From the NCBI RefSeq assembly GCF_002943425.1, contig NZ_PTRA01000001.1:3348001-3412000 (forward strand): a stretch of DNA of 64,000 nucleotides, given 5' to 3'. This document shows, piece by piece, positions 26,449 to 35,169 of the stretch. Below the pieces are notes generated by a model. It made no database searches, had not been told where the DNA came from, and saw only the letters and a program-made list of their open reading frames with translations. Position 1 is the stretch's first letter; every line of letters starts with the position of its first letter. The DNA comes from Siphonobacter curvatus (GTDB lineage: Bacteria; Bacteroidota; Bacteroidia; Cytophagales; Spirosomataceae). The position numbers and the translations under genes are program-made.

Positions 26449-26981
26449 TTGCCCGAAAAGACGATCTTACTATGAGTACCGAAGTTTTAGAGAAATTTGG
26501 AGGGTACGTACGGGTACGGGTCTGTGGTATTGCCGTGGAGGACGACCGAATCTTACTCATTCGCCATAAAGCCCTGTTTGAAGATGGCCCTTTCTGGGCT
26601 CCACCGGGCGGTAGTCTGGAGTTTGGCGAATCCATCCCTCAGGCTCTGGTACGGGAATTCAACGAAGAAACGCAGCTTCAGGTTCGCGTGGGCGAGCTTT
26701 TGTACGTCAATGAGTTCATTCGCTCCCCTTTACACACGCTGGAAGTCTTTTTCCGGGTGTTTATTGAATCCGGTCAGTTGCAGTTGGGCCACGACCCCGA
26801 ATTTCAGCAGCAGATCATGGAAGAAGCCGCCTGGCTTTCCTGGGAAGAACTTCAGGCCCTCCCCGACGTCCAGGTGCATTCCGTCTTTCGAAAGTATACG
26901 CAGCTATCGGATTTGTTACAACCAGGTGGTTACGGATTACAGTAACGGAACTTCACTATTTGCCCGAAAATGACGATCTTT
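26449..26981 (+). repeat. Direct repeat of about 23 bases flanking the NUDIX gene
   Basis: TTGCCCGAAAAGACGATCTT at 26449-26468 recurs as TTGCCCGAAAATGACGATCT at 26959-26978, with AC / TAC continuing in both. The two copies lie upstream and downstream of the NUDIX coding sequence; each copy sits within 150 bases upstream of a start codon. Confidence 0.65.
26472..26945 (+). CDS. NUDIX hydrolase
   Basis: 157 residues from the ATG at 26472 (MSTEVLEKFGG). The Nudix box is present but slightly altered: GGSLEFGESIPQALVREF, then NEETQLQVRVGEL, giving the G-x5-E-x7-REUxEE-x2-U pattern with FNEET in the REUxEE position (Arg-Glu-Phe-Asn-Glu-Glu). The N-terminal strand (VRVRVCGIAVEDDRILLIRH) and PPGG precede it. 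Members hydrolyse nucleoside diphosphates linked to other moieties; the substrate cannot be predicted. It lies between a direct repeat, with a helicase gene downstream on the same strand. Confidence 0.9.
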   Translation: MSTEVLEKFGGYVRVRVCGIAVEDDRILLIRHKALFEDGPFWAPPGGSLEFGESIPQALVREFNEETQLQVRVGELLYVNEFIRSPLHTLEVFFRVFIESGQLQLGHDPEFQQQIMEEAAWLSWEELQALPDVQVHSVFRKYTQLSDLLQPGGYGLQ

Positions 26982-27099
26982 ACGTAGTAATTTTTTGTTT
27001 CTGAAAAACCATACGTCAGCCCCAAGGTGAGGCGTTGGTACTCAGGAGACGCATCGTTGAACGACCGGATGCGGCTCGTTCACTACCCGTTATTTGATT

Positions 27100-28530
27100 G
27101 TGAATACATCCGATACCCCCACACCCGCGTTTCTGTTACGACAGAAATTTCCCTTTCAGCCTACGAAAGGTCAGCTGGAGCTATTCAATCACATGGAGAA
27201 ATTTCTTTCCAATGATGATGCTCAGACTTTTTTGCTGAAAGGATACGCCGGTACGGGGAAAACTACGCTAATCAGTACGCTGGTCAAAAGTCTGCCCAAA
27301 CTGGGTTTCCGCACGGTACTGCTGGCTCCAACCGGACGAGCGGCCAAAGTGATGGCGACGTACTCCCGAAAAAAAGCCATGACGATTCACAAGAAAATCT
27401 ATCGTCAGGTTGCCAATAAGTTTACCGGAGCCCTGGAATTTCGCCGCCAGAATAACTACCATACCAACACGGTTTTCATCGTGGATGAGGCTTCAATGAT
27501 TCCCGATGAAGCGGATTTTGGCGGAATGAATGGCCTGCTCACGGACCTGATCGAATACGCATTTGGAAACGAGGAAGGCGGCCCGAATAAACTGCTGTTT
27601 GTGGGGGACCTAGCCCAGTTGCCACCCGTAGGTAAAGACGACAGTCCGGCTCTGGATGCCAAGTACTTGCGGGACAATTTTCACATGGAAGTCATGGAAG
27701 TCGAAATGACCGACGTCATGCGGCAGGACAACGATTCGGGCATCCTGGCGAATGCCACGCGATTACGCGAAATTCTCTGGGACAAAATTCCGGAGATCCG
27801 ACTCAGTACCCGTGGCTTCCGCGATTGTTTCCGCATGACGGGTGAAAAACTCGAAGACGGCCTTAATTACGCTTATCGCAAGTACGGCGAAGAAAACACT
27901 ATCGTCATTACCCGGTCAAACAAAACGGCCGTAGCCTACAACCGTTACATTCGGACTCGTATCAAATACCAGGAAGACGAAATCTCGACGGGTGACCGTC
28001 TGATGGTCGTTCGCAATAACTATACGGCACTCGATGAGGATTCGCCCGCGGGTTTTCTGGCCAACGGCGATTTTGTGGAAGTGCTGAAAATTCGTGGGTA
28101 TGAAGAACAGTACGGCATTCGTTTCGCCAACTGCTTGTTACAACTTTCGGACTACCCCGATCAGCCGCCGTTCGATGCAAAAATTACGCTCAATACCCTC
28201 GATAGTGCTTCGCCTTCGCTGACCCGCGAAGAAAGTAAAGCCCTGTACGATGGCGTGGCGGCGGATTATGAACACATCGCTTCTAAACGCGAGCGTATGC
28301 AGGAAATTCGGAAAGATCCGTATTTGAATGCTTTACAGGTAAAATTCGCGTACGCTCTCACCTGCCACAAATCGCAGGGTGGACAATGGAGTGCCGTTTT
28401 CATTGATCAGGGCTATCTGACCCTCGAACAGGTTAATCAGGAGTTTGTGCGATGGCTGTATACCGCTATGACGCGGGCCAGTCTGGAAGTATTTCTGGTA
28501 AACTTCCACGGTGATTTCTTTGAATCCTAA
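27100..28530 (+). CDS. RecD-like superfamily 1B DNA helicase
   Basis: About 476 residues from the GTG at 27100; this start is chosen because the family segment KFPFQPTKGQLELFNHMEKF precedes the first internal ATG (27193). Walker A is GYAGTGKTT, motif II FIVDEASMI (DEAS), motif III GDLAQLPPVG, and the C-terminal UvrD-like motifs are FAYALTCHKSQGGQWSAVFI and RWLYTAMTRASLEVFLV. The order fits RecD2-like/Pif1-like 5'-3' DNA helicases. It lacks the long N-terminal region of RecD2 proper. Ends at a strong terminator. Confidence 0.9.
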   Translation: MNTSDTPTPAFLLRQKFPFQPTKGQLELFNHMEKFLSNDDAQTFLLKGYAGTGKTTLISTLVKSLPKLGFRTVLLAPTGRAAKVMATYSRKKAMTIHKKIYRQVANKFTGALEFRRQNNYHTNTVFIVDEASMIPDEADFGGMNGLLTDLIEYAFGNEEGGPNKLLFVGDLAQLPPVGKDDSPALDAKYLRDNFHMEVMEVEMTDVMRQDNDSGILANATRLREILWDKIPEIRLSTRGFRDCFRMTGEKLEDGLNYAYRKYGEENTIVITRSNKTAVAYNRYIRTRIKYQEDEISTGDRLMVVRNNYTALDEDSPAGFLANGDFVEVLKIRGYEEQYGIRFANCLLQLSDYPDQPPFDAKITLNTLDSASPSLTREESKALYDGVAADYEHIASKRERMQEIRKDPYLNALQVKFAYALTCHKSQGGQWSAVFIDQGYLTLEQVNQEFVRWLYTAMTRASLEVFLVNFHGDFFES

Positions 28531-28535
28531 CATCG

Positions 28536-28561
28536 GCCGGTACGCATGTACCGGCTTTTTT
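28536..28561 (+). terminator. Intrinsic terminator of the helicase gene
   Basis: GCCGGTAC (28536-28543) pairs with GTACCGGC (28548-28555), loop GCAT, then six T. Confidence 0.9.
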
Positions 28562-28721
28562 ATGCCTTGAGTTTCATCGTTTTAGAATCAGGATTTGTGT
28601 GATTAAATCCTTTCCGTATTTTAGACACCGGATCCCTTTGTAAGGAACTAATCGTAGTACAACCGCCAGTTTCATTGATTTTCAGTTTTAGTAAGAACCC
28701 TAGACCTCTACTTTGAAATTC

Positions 28722-29516
28722 ATGAATACAGCTTTGTTTACTTTGTATCTGGGAGTATTTAAACGAATCGCCCGCACGGCTGCCCTTAGCCCTTTTGACG
28801 CCCAGGAACGCCATCGACTCGGCGAGCTGTATGCTCTGTACAGTCCACCCACTCCCGCTTCAGACCTGCCCGAAGATCCTTACAAACTGCCGAAAACGGA
28901 TATTCTGGAACTAGCTCACCTGGACAAAAATCTTCTCCTCGAAGGGGTGAACGAATGCGGTTTCGGACACGTGACTGAATTTGAGGTAAAGGTGATCAGT
29001 CAGTTAGTTAATCAGCTACAGCCCCGACGGATTTTCGAAATTGGTACTTTTCAGGGAAGAACGACGTTAAATATGGCCCTGAATAGTCCGGCGGACGCCC
29101 AAATCGTGACGCTGGATTTACCGCCTTCGGAGCTGAACCAGACGCAAATGCAAATCGAAAAAACGGAGGAGATGTACGTAAAGAAAACGGAATCCGGCGA
29201 ACGCTTCAAAGGGCATCCACTGGCCTCTAAGATTACTCAGGTCTTCGGCGACTCGGCGACGTACGACTATTCCCCCTACCATCATCAGATGGATCTGGTT
29301 TTCATTGATGGCTCCCACGCTTACGAGTACGTGCTGAGTGATACGAAGAACGCTCTCCAACTGGTTCGCAAGGGCGGCACTATTCTCTGGCACGACTATA
29401 CCAACTGGGAAGGCGTTCGGCGAGCTCTCAACGACTATTATCAGTCCGGGAATCCAGTTTTCCGTAATCTGCGGCACATTGGCGGTACGAGCATTGCCGT
29501 ACTGACTGTTTCCTAA
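28722..29516 (+). CDS. Class I SAM-dependent methyltransferase
   Basis: 264 residues from the ATG at 28722. A Rossmann-type SAM motif I is seen in RRIFEIGTFQGRTTLNMALN, motif II acidic residue in IVTLDLPPSE, then MDLVFIDGSHAYEYVLSDTK and GGTILWHDYTNW, the pattern of the cephalosporin-hydroxylase / Methyltransf_24 group (IGTFQGxxTL, FIDGxHxYExVxxD). The methyl acceptor is not predictable. Possible -7 boxes are TCCCTTTG at 28633 or CTACTTTG at 28709. Ends by a hairpin shared with the convergent MarR gene. Confidence 0.88.
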   Translation: MNTALFTLYLGVFKRIARTAALSPFDAQERHRLGELYALYSPPTPASDLPEDPYKLPKTDILELAHLDKNLLLEGVNECGFGHVTEFEVKVISQLVNQLQPRRIFEIGTFQGRTTLNMALNSPADAQIVTLDLPPSELNQTQMQIEKTEEMYVKKTESGERFKGHPLASKITQVFGDSATYDYSPYHHQMDLVFIDGSHAYEYVLSDTKNALQLVRKGGTILWHDYTNWEGVRRALNDYYQSGNPVFRNLRHIGGTSIAVLTVS

Positions 29517-29531
29517 TTCGTACTTCATAAA

Positions 29532-29563
29532 GAAAGCGGCTCTTCGAAGGAGGAGCCGCTTTC
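29532..29563. terminator. Hairpin between the methyltransferase and MarR genes
   Basis: GAAAGCGGCTC (29532-29542) pairs with GAGCCGCTTTC (29553-29563). It is between convergent stop codons at 29516 and 29585 and can serve both, though the U-tract is short. Confidence 0.7.
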
Positions 29564-29584
29564 GTATTCGACAAAGCTTGAGGG

Positions 29585-30163
29585 TTATTTCTTCTTCGTG
29601 GATTGCAACGGATAGTTGGCCGTTTTCTGCTGTAGCATATCCAGCCACTGGGTACGCCGGCCTTCCGAAGCTTCTGTTAGCTCTTCTTTGAGCTTATTTT
29701 CGTGATAATCCGCCAGATCCAGCAGAATGTCCTTGAGTTGTTCGAGGCGTTCCGTACCGAGAATTTCTTCAAATTTCTGGTCCACCACTTTTGTGCAGTA
29801 CTGCCATTCCAGGGTAAAACGAGCTCCTTTATTGGTAATCTTCACGAGTACCGAACGAGCATCATCGGGATGTTTTTCGGTTTCTACGTACCCTTGCTCC
29901 TGCAATTCTTTCACGATTTTGCTCACGGCCTGCTTGGTAATGCCCAGACTAGCCGCCAGTTCATTAATCGTAGAACCATCCACCTGAATATGCACCATCA
30001 GTACCAGATGACTGAGTCGGTACGACTCGTAACCTGCTTCTGCTAGTTTCTGACTTGATACATCTACTACAATCCGAAAGGCCCGGCTCAGGAGTCGGCC
30101 CATAATCCGGTTTCGCTGAACTTTAAATGCTTCAAGCTTTTTTCTTAGTTCCTTATCCATCAT
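29585..30163 (-). CDS. MarR-family transcriptional regulator
   Basis: 192 residues. The winged helix-turn-helix spans roughly 60-130: HIQVDGSTINELAASLGITK, QAVSKIVKELQEQGYVE and TEKHPDDARSVLVKITNKG, the wing with DxRS. The C-terminal helix extends for the dimer interface and is followed by a basic tail. It is divergent from an EmrAB-TolC-type efflux operon (30558 onwards), the classical arrangement of MarR repressors that respond to toxic aromatic ligands. Three TTAGT-N2-ACTAA palindromes around the efflux promoter are the likely operators; the marR side of the region shows only a partial site near 30284. Confidence 0.9.
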   Translation of the reverse strand: MMDKELRKKLEAFKVQRNRIMGRLLSRAFRIVVDVSSQKLAEAGYESYRLSHLVLMVHIQVDGSTINELAASLGITKQAVSKIVKELQEQGYVETEKHPDDARSVLVKITNKGARFTLEWQYCTKVVDQKFEEILGTERLEQLKDILLDLADYHENKLKEELTEASEGRRTQWLDMLQQKTANYPLQSTKKK

Positions 30164-30557
30164 TCTCGTCGTCCAAGAAAGAAGTCGAAGTGCTCTTCTC
30201 CCCTCCCTTTTCCATTTTAACGTAAATTTAATACAAATTAAAAAAGTACAACATCTCGCCCATACATTTCAATTTGTTTTTAATAGTCTAACGCAAAAGA
30301 TAGCCAAACCATTACCGATAAAACACTAAAAACCAATAATTTAACCTCAAATCCCTGTGAATTATTTTAAAATAATTCGGGTTATCGTATTGATGAAGTG
30401 ACTATCTCCATGCAAAAATAGTTATAAAAAAATAATAGTCAACTAACTTGACTTTTTTAGTCAACTAAGTTTACATTTGCATCGTCAATTTAGTTGACTA
30501 ACTCCAAACGACACGGGTCTGCATCCCATTTGATCACCACTAATAAATGATTTAATC
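30164..30557. promoter_or_regulatory. MarR/efflux divergent regulatory region
   Basis: AT-rich 394 bp between the divergent marR and emrA-like genes. The half near emrA holds the -33/-7 promoter and the three operator palindromes (see separate entry). The half near marR has no exact TAnnTTTG box but contains near matches such as TTAATTTG. No ORF. Confidence 0.6.
30436..30501 (+). promoter_or_regulatory. Efflux promoter with three MarR-type operator palindromes
   Basis: Promoter: -33 TTG at 30448-30450, 21-base spacer, -7 TACATTTG at 30472-30479. Operators: TAGTCAACTA (30436-30445), TTAGTCAACTAA (30457-30468, inside the -33/-7 spacer) and TTAGTTGACTAA (30490-30501, at or just after the predicted start). 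All share TAGT-N2-ACTA. The centres are 22 and 33 bases apart, about two and three helical turns. Confidence 0.75.
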
Positions 30558-31601
30558 ATGGCCACGCCAGAACAATCTTCATTCCGTAAAATGTTACCCC
30601 GGATTATCCTGCTTGTTGTGCTAGGTGTGGGAGCATGGTTCGGATTTTCCGCTTACCAGCACGCCCAAACGCACGAAGAAACCGACAACGCCCAGATCGA
30701 AAGTTACATGGTACCGGTACTACCCCGTATTGCCGGATACGTGAAAACGGTGGCCGTTAATGACTACGACAAAGTAGAAAAAGGTCAGTTGCTGATGGAA
30801 ATCGACGACGCTGAATATCAGCTGCAGCTGGCTGAAATGGAAGCGACGTATCGGCAAATGCAAACCGATGTCGAAAACGCTAAAGCCAGTCTGCGTAACG
30901 CGGAACTGACCATCAAAGCTCAGGAATCGAACCTGAAAGCAACCGCTCTGCGTCGCGACAAGGCCAAATCGGATGCCGAACGCGATGCCCGTTTGCTGGC
31001 CGATAAAGCCATCACTCGGAAGCAGTCGGACGACAGCCGCAACAACTCCGAAGTACTGGATCAACAATACGTAGCTGGTCAGGCTGACGTACTGGCTTCC
31101 CGCTCCCGCCTGGACGTGCTGCGTTCGGCTCTGCACAAAGCAGAAGCGTCTCTGGATGTACAAAAGACGCGTATTGATCAGCAGAAACTAAAGCTGACCT
31201 ATTCTAAAGTATACGCTACTTCTTCGGGCCGGATTGGCCGCAAGAGCGTAGAGCCTGGCCAGTACATTCAGAATGGTCAGACGACGATGACCATTGTACA
31301 GGACAGCACGCTATGGGTAGTTGCTAACTTCAAGGAAACCCAGGTAGAGAACTTACGCATTGGTTCAGAAGCCATAGTGACCGCGGATGCCTTCCCGAAT
31401 ACACCTATGAAAGGTAAAATCGTATCCTTTAGTGAAGCGACGGGTGCTAAATTCTCCCTGCTGCCCCCCGATAACGCTTCTGGTAACTTCGTGAAAGTAA
31501 CGCAAAAGATTCCGGTGAAAATCGAGATTGAGAACTTACCCCAATACCGCAACCTCCTCCGAGCCGGTATGAACGTAGAAGTGAGTGTAAAAACGAAATA
31601 G
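30558..31601 (+). CDS. HlyD/EmrA-family membrane fusion protein
   Basis: 347 residues. An N-terminal membrane helix (IILLVVLGVGAWFGFSAYQH, residues 14-33) anchors it in the inner membrane. The lipoyl motif follows (VPVLPRIAGYVKTVAVNDYD), then a long coiled coil (about 85-195, QLAEMEATYRQMQTDVENAK and further), and the second lipoyl half (KVYATSSGRIGRKSVEPGQY) with a beta-barrel (LWVVANFKETQVENLRIGSE). It bridges an MFS pump and a TolC channel, as EmrA does. First gene of a three-gene efflux operon controlled by the MarR regulator next door. Confidence 0.93.
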   Translation: MATPEQSSFRKMLPRIILLVVLGVGAWFGFSAYQHAQTHEETDNAQIESYMVPVLPRIAGYVKTVAVNDYDKVEKGQLLMEIDDAEYQLQLAEMEATYRQMQTDVENAKASLRNAELTIKAQESNLKATALRRDKAKSDAERDARLLADKAITRKQSDDSRNNSEVLDQQYVAGQADVLASRSRLDVLRSALHKAEASLDVQKTRIDQQKLKLTYSKVYATSSGRIGRKSVEPGQYIQNGQTTMTIVQDSTLWVVANFKETQVENLRIGSEAIVTADAFPNTPMKGKIVSFSEATGAKFSLLPPDNASGNFVKVTQKIPVKIEIENLPQYRNLLRAGMNVEVSVKTK

Positions 31602-31606
31602 TTTTC

Positions 31607-31672
31607 AGTTGTCGGTTTGCAGGGATCAGTTCAGACGATACCGTTGATCGCTGAACCTAAAAACCGACAACT
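31607..31672. repeat. Inverted repeat between EmrA-like and EmrB-like genes
   Basis: AGTTGTCGGTTT (31607-31618) and 31661-31672 are exact reverse complements; a second pair (GTTTGCAG near 31615 and CTGCAAAC near 31678) lies just outside in shuffled order. Confidence 0.55.
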
Positions 31673-31694
31673 AACAACTGCAAACTAAACACAC

Positions 31695-33251
31695 ATGGCA
31701 ACCTATCCAACCGGATTTAAGCGGGCTATTATTGTGGCTACGGCCATTTCCGCTGCCATCATGGAGCTGATTGACACTACCATTGTCAACGTAGCTCTGA
31801 ACCAGATGGCCGGATCGCTGGGAGCAACCATCGAGGACATTGCCTGGGTAGTGACTTCGTATGCCATTGCCAACGTTATCATCATTCCGATGACGAGCTT
31901 CCTGGCCGAGTACTTTGGCCGGAAAACCTATTACCTGGGTTCCATCATTCTCTTTACTATCGCTTCATACTTCTGCGGTCAGTCGACGGATTTATGGGAG
32001 CTGGTATTCTGGCGGTTCATTCAGGGGGTCGGCGGTGGTGCCCTTCTTTCGACTTCGCAAGCCATTATTTTCGATGCCTTCCCGCCGCAGCAACGCGGCA
32101 TTGCCTCGGGTATTTTCGCTATGGGTATCATCCTGGGTCCTACGTTCGGTCCTGTACTGGGTGGGATCATCGTGGAAGATTACCACTGGGCGAATATCTT
32201 CCTGGTGAACATTCCGGTCGGTATTCTGGCCTCCATTCTAACGATCCTTTACATTGATAAAAAGGAAGGAGAAGGTCAGCATAAAGCGGATATCAAAATT
32301 GACTACGCGGGTATCTTATTGCTCATGCTGGGCGTAGGTTCGCTCCAATTCATGCTTGAAAAAGGCGAATCCGAAGACTGGTTTGAATCCCGACTGATTG
32401 TGTACACGGCCATTGCCGCGGCCGTTGGTATGATTGGATTCATCTGGCGGGAACTAACGACGGATCACCCCGTCGTGGATCTGCGGGTAATGAAACGGGG
32501 TACCTTAGGCATTACCACTATTTTTAGTTTCGTCGCCGGGATTGGTCTGTTTACGGCCATGTTTGTCTACCCGGTGATGGTACAGCGAATCATGGGTTAT
32601 ACGCCCACGATGACGGGTCTTTCGCTGCTTTGGCCTACGCTGATTGGCGTATTCATGATGCCCATCGTAGGTCGGCGGCTGTCGGCGGGAGCTTCTCCCC
32701 TGCCGTTTATCATTTCGGGTATTTTGCTGATGATTGCCTTTGGATTCTATGGGGGTACATTCAACGCCGACGCCAGTCAATGGCAGTTTTTCCCAGCTCA
32801 CATGCTACGGGTATTAGGCATTTCGCTGTTACAGCTCCCCCTGACGAACCAGGCCGTAGCCGGTCTTTCTCCGAAAGAATACCCGAATGCCATTGCCATC
32901 AATAATATGATCCGGCAGTTAGGCGGTGCCTTTGGCGTAGCCCTTGCCAACAACTTTGTGGCAATCCAGTACGCTCAGCACCGCTCGGATCTAATGGCGA
33001 ACTTATACCCCGGCAATCCCCTCCTGACGGAGCGTTTGCAATCGATGGGTGGAGCCAGTATGCGAGCCTACCGGATGCTCGAAGCCGCTGTGGATAAACA
33101 AGCGTATCTGCTTTCGTACCTGGACACGTTCCGGATTGTCGGTTTCTTCTTCGTGCTCATCTTGCCCCTGACGGTCATTCTTCGTCAGAAAAAGAAAAAG
33201 TCGCCCGAAGAAATTGCAGCAGCGGCAGCAGCCATGGCCGAAGCCCATTAA
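31695..33251 (+). CDS. DHA2-family MFS drug efflux permease (EmrB-like)
   Basis: 518 residues with about 14 hydrophobic helices. DHA2/EmrB signatures: IMELIDTTIVNVALNQMAGS (motif D1), ITWVVTSYAIAN-type segment AWVVTSYAIANVIIIPMTSF, AEYFGRKTYY (motif A), FWRFIQGVGGGALLSTSQAI (motif B) and ILGPTFGPVLGGII (motif C). The C-terminal tail is basic then Ala-rich. It exports hydrophobic compounds by proton antiport. It starts 93 bases after the membrane fusion protein gene and is followed 94 bases later by the TolC gene; both gaps carry inverted repeats. Confidence 0.95.
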   Translation: MATYPTGFKRAIIVATAISAAIMELIDTTIVNVALNQMAGSLGATIEDIAWVVTSYAIANVIIIPMTSFLAEYFGRKTYYLGSIILFTIASYFCGQSTDLWELVFWRFIQGVGGGALLSTSQAIIFDAFPPQQRGIASGIFAMGIILGPTFGPVLGGIIVEDYHWANIFLVNIPVGILASILTILYIDKKEGEGQHKADIKIDYAGILLLMLGVGSLQFMLEKGESEDWFESRLIVYTAIAAAVGMIGFIWRELTTDHPVVDLRVMKRGTLGITTIFSFVAGIGLFTAMFVYPVMVQRIMGYTPTMTGLSLLWPTLIGVFMMPIVGRRLSAGASPLPFIISGILLMIAFGFYGGTFNADASQWQFFPAHMLRVLGISLLQLPLTNQAVAGLSPKEYPNAIAINNMIRQLGGAFGVALANNFVAIQYAQHRSDLMANLYPGNPLLTERLQSMGGASMRAYRMLEAAVDKQAYLLSYLDTFRIVGFFFVLILPLTVILRQKKKKSPEEIAAAAAAMAEAH

Positions 33252-33268
33252 GGTGTTGTCAGTTTACC

Positions 33269-33306
33269 GTTGTCAGTTTTCAGAATATTCGCTGAAAACT
33301 GACAAC
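33269..33306. repeat. 15-bp perfect hairpin between EmrB-like and TolC genes
   Basis: GTTGTCAGTTTTCAG (33269-33283) pairs exactly with 33292-33306 over an 8-base loop. GTTGTCAGTTT also stands at 33255-33265, and GAAAACTG recurs at 33314-33330, so each arm holds doubled words. Confidence 0.65.
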
Positions 33307-33345
33307 CGGCAACTGAAAACTGAAAACTCATTCAATTCTCCCAAC

Positions 33346-34647
33346 ATGAAATCCATATCAGTACTGGCCCTCGCGTTGCTTACGAGTTCGTTGGCCTTTG
33401 CTCAACAGCAGCCCAACGACGAGGTGCTCAACGGATTAATTCGTCAATCCATTCAATACTATCCCCAGTTAAAACAGCAACAGCAAGCCCTTTCCCTGAG
33501 CGAAAGCCGTACGCAGATGGCCGAGGCCGCTCGTAAACCTTCCGTGAGTGGGGATGCGTCGTATCAGTATATCTGGCCTTTGCAACGTGTAACGTTCGAA
33601 ATTCCGGGTCTGGGTTCAAATGCGATTCAGTTTGCTCCGCGGAATAACTACAACGTTGGTGTTTCGGTGAGTCAGACCGTCTACGATTGGGGAAAAGATG
33701 CGGCTAACATCGACAAAGCCCGCACCGAGAGCCTACTTTCCCAGCAAAACGTTGATTTGGCCACGCATCAGCTGGCCTATCAGGTAGCTCAGGTTTACTT
33801 TAGCATTGTGTACCTGCAGAAAGCCATTACCGTACAACGGGCTCAGGAATCACTCGTGGGTGAGACGGCTAAAGTGATCGAAAACCGGATCAAGAGTGGC
33901 GATGAAATTGATTACAATTTGGTCGCTACGAACGTTCGCTACAAAAACGTCCGGACGCGTATCGTTGATCTGCAGACGCAACTCGATCGTCAGTTCATTC
34001 TATTAAGTTCGCTGGTGGGTAAAGACGTTCGGTCTACCATCAACGCTGAGGCCGGTTTTGCCTGGTCTTCGCTGGTTACGCCCCAGGATTCATCGAATGT
34101 GGATAACAACTGGGATTTGCGTTTGGCCAAAACCCGCGAATTAGTCGCTGAAAAAGACATTCAAATTGCGAAAGCAGCGAAATTACCCACTTTTTCGTTC
34201 AATGGGTCAACGGGTTTCCGCAACGGTTTCCAGCCTGAAATTAAAGAATTTCGTTTCAACGGTGGTGTAGGTTTCCGTCTGTCGGCTCCCATTTACGCAG
34301 GTGGTCGTCACCAGATTCAGGAAGACATCGCCCGCAAAAACCTTCAACTGAGCCAGTACGGAACGGAAACGGCTTCCGTACAAATTCATACCCAACTTGA
34401 ACAGGCTCAGTCCGAATTACGTTCTACGACCGAGAAGCTACGTTTATCCGAAACGCAGCTTCAGGAAGCTCAATACGGCCTTCAACTTGCAAATGTTCGC
34501 TTCCAGAATGGTGTCATTACCCAGCTTGAAATCCAGTCGGCACAAACCGCTCTGGAGGAGGCTGAATTCCAACGAATTCAGTACCAATATCAGCAGGCAC
34601 TGGCCCGTCTGGAATTAAATCGTCTGATTGGTACCAAAATTTGGTAA
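33346..34647 (+). CDS. TolC-family outer-membrane efflux protein
   Basis: 433 residues from the ATG at 33346, which begins a clean signal peptide (MKSISVLALALLTSSLAFAQ); further upstream starts read through the intergenic repeat. The long alternating helices and repeated halves are typical: QSIQYYPQLKQQQQALSLSE early and ATHQLAYQVAQVYFSIVYLQ; second half RLSETQLQEAQYGLQLANVR, FQNGVITQLEIQSAQTALEE. It forms the trimeric outer-membrane exit channel for the EmrAB-like pump. Third gene of the operon. Confidence 0.93.
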   Translation: MKSISVLALALLTSSLAFAQQQPNDEVLNGLIRQSIQYYPQLKQQQQALSLSESRTQMAEAARKPSVSGDASYQYIWPLQRVTFEIPGLGSNAIQFAPRNNYNVGVSVSQTVYDWGKDAANIDKARTESLLSQQNVDLATHQLAYQVAQVYFSIVYLQKAITVQRAQESLVGETAKVIENRIKSGDEIDYNLVATNVRYKNVRTRIVDLQTQLDRQFILLSSLVGKDVRSTINAEAGFAWSSLVTPQDSSNVDNNWDLRLAKTRELVAEKDIQIAKAAKLPTFSFNGSTGFRNGFQPEIKEFRFNGGVGFRLSAPIYAGGRHQIQEDIARKNLQLSQYGTETASVQIHTQLEQAQSELRSTTEKLRLSETQLQEAQYGLQLANVRFQNGVITQLEIQSAQTALEEAEFQRIQYQYQQALARLELNRLIGTKIW

Positions 34648-35033
34648 CGGATTTACCCGTGGTACGAAATTTTGATCTAGTCTACGTAAACTATTTTTTT
34701 AGGAGATACGTTATATAACTGAGTCTCCCGTACAAGCCATAAATGATTAAAAGTGTCATCGTTTCGATGATCATTTCATTAAAACGGAGCACTTGAAGAA
34801 ACCTAAAGTTTTTTTTACGAAGTCGAACTTTTGAAAATAACTTTAGGTTAATACTTTAGAAATGACTGAGTTAGTAAGAAGAATCGAGTACTGACTCACC
34901 ATACGAATACTCGACGAATCTTTGGTTAAACGATTAGATGGGTAAAATTCTAATGAGTGTTTATCAGACCAAGAGTAGTCCTCGAAAAGCATTAAAAAAA
35001 AGAAAAGACAGATAGGTTGAAGGTTGAACGATG

Positions 35034-35069
35034 ATTACCGGCTTGCTTTGCGGGCCGGTAATTTTGTTT
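35034..35069 (+). terminator. Intrinsic terminator without an obvious gene
   Basis: ATTACCGGC (35034-35042) pairs with GCCGGTAAT (35054-35062), followed by TTTGTTT. The nearest upstream plus-strand stop codon is 34647, almost 400 bases away. Confidence 0.75.
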
Positions 35070-35096
35070 ATATACGTTTCAGTATCACCCGCCTAT

Positions 35097-35125
35097 AAAA
35101 AAACCGCCCGAAAACATCCGGGCGG
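35097..35125 (-). terminator. Intrinsic terminator of ald
   Basis: CCGCCCG (35104-35110) pairs with CGGGCGG (35119-35125); the minus-strand transcript ends with seven U. It lies 45 bases after the ald stop. Confidence 0.85.
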
Positions 35126-35169
35126 CTAGCGGTTTTATAGTTGCTGATTTGATGAATATCTTAACCGGA

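Larger units (their letters stand above)
34648..35169. other. 522-bp gap after the efflux operon, possible small RNA
   Basis: No protein gene. It holds a stem of AACCTAAAGTT with AACTTTAGGTT (34800-34851), a near-consensus -7 box AATCTTTG at about 34917-34924, the plus-strand terminator at 35034-35069, and the minus-strand ald terminator. A transcript of about 140 bases could run from near 34932 to 35069, otherwise this is a long 3' region of the TolC mRNA. Confidence 0.4.
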
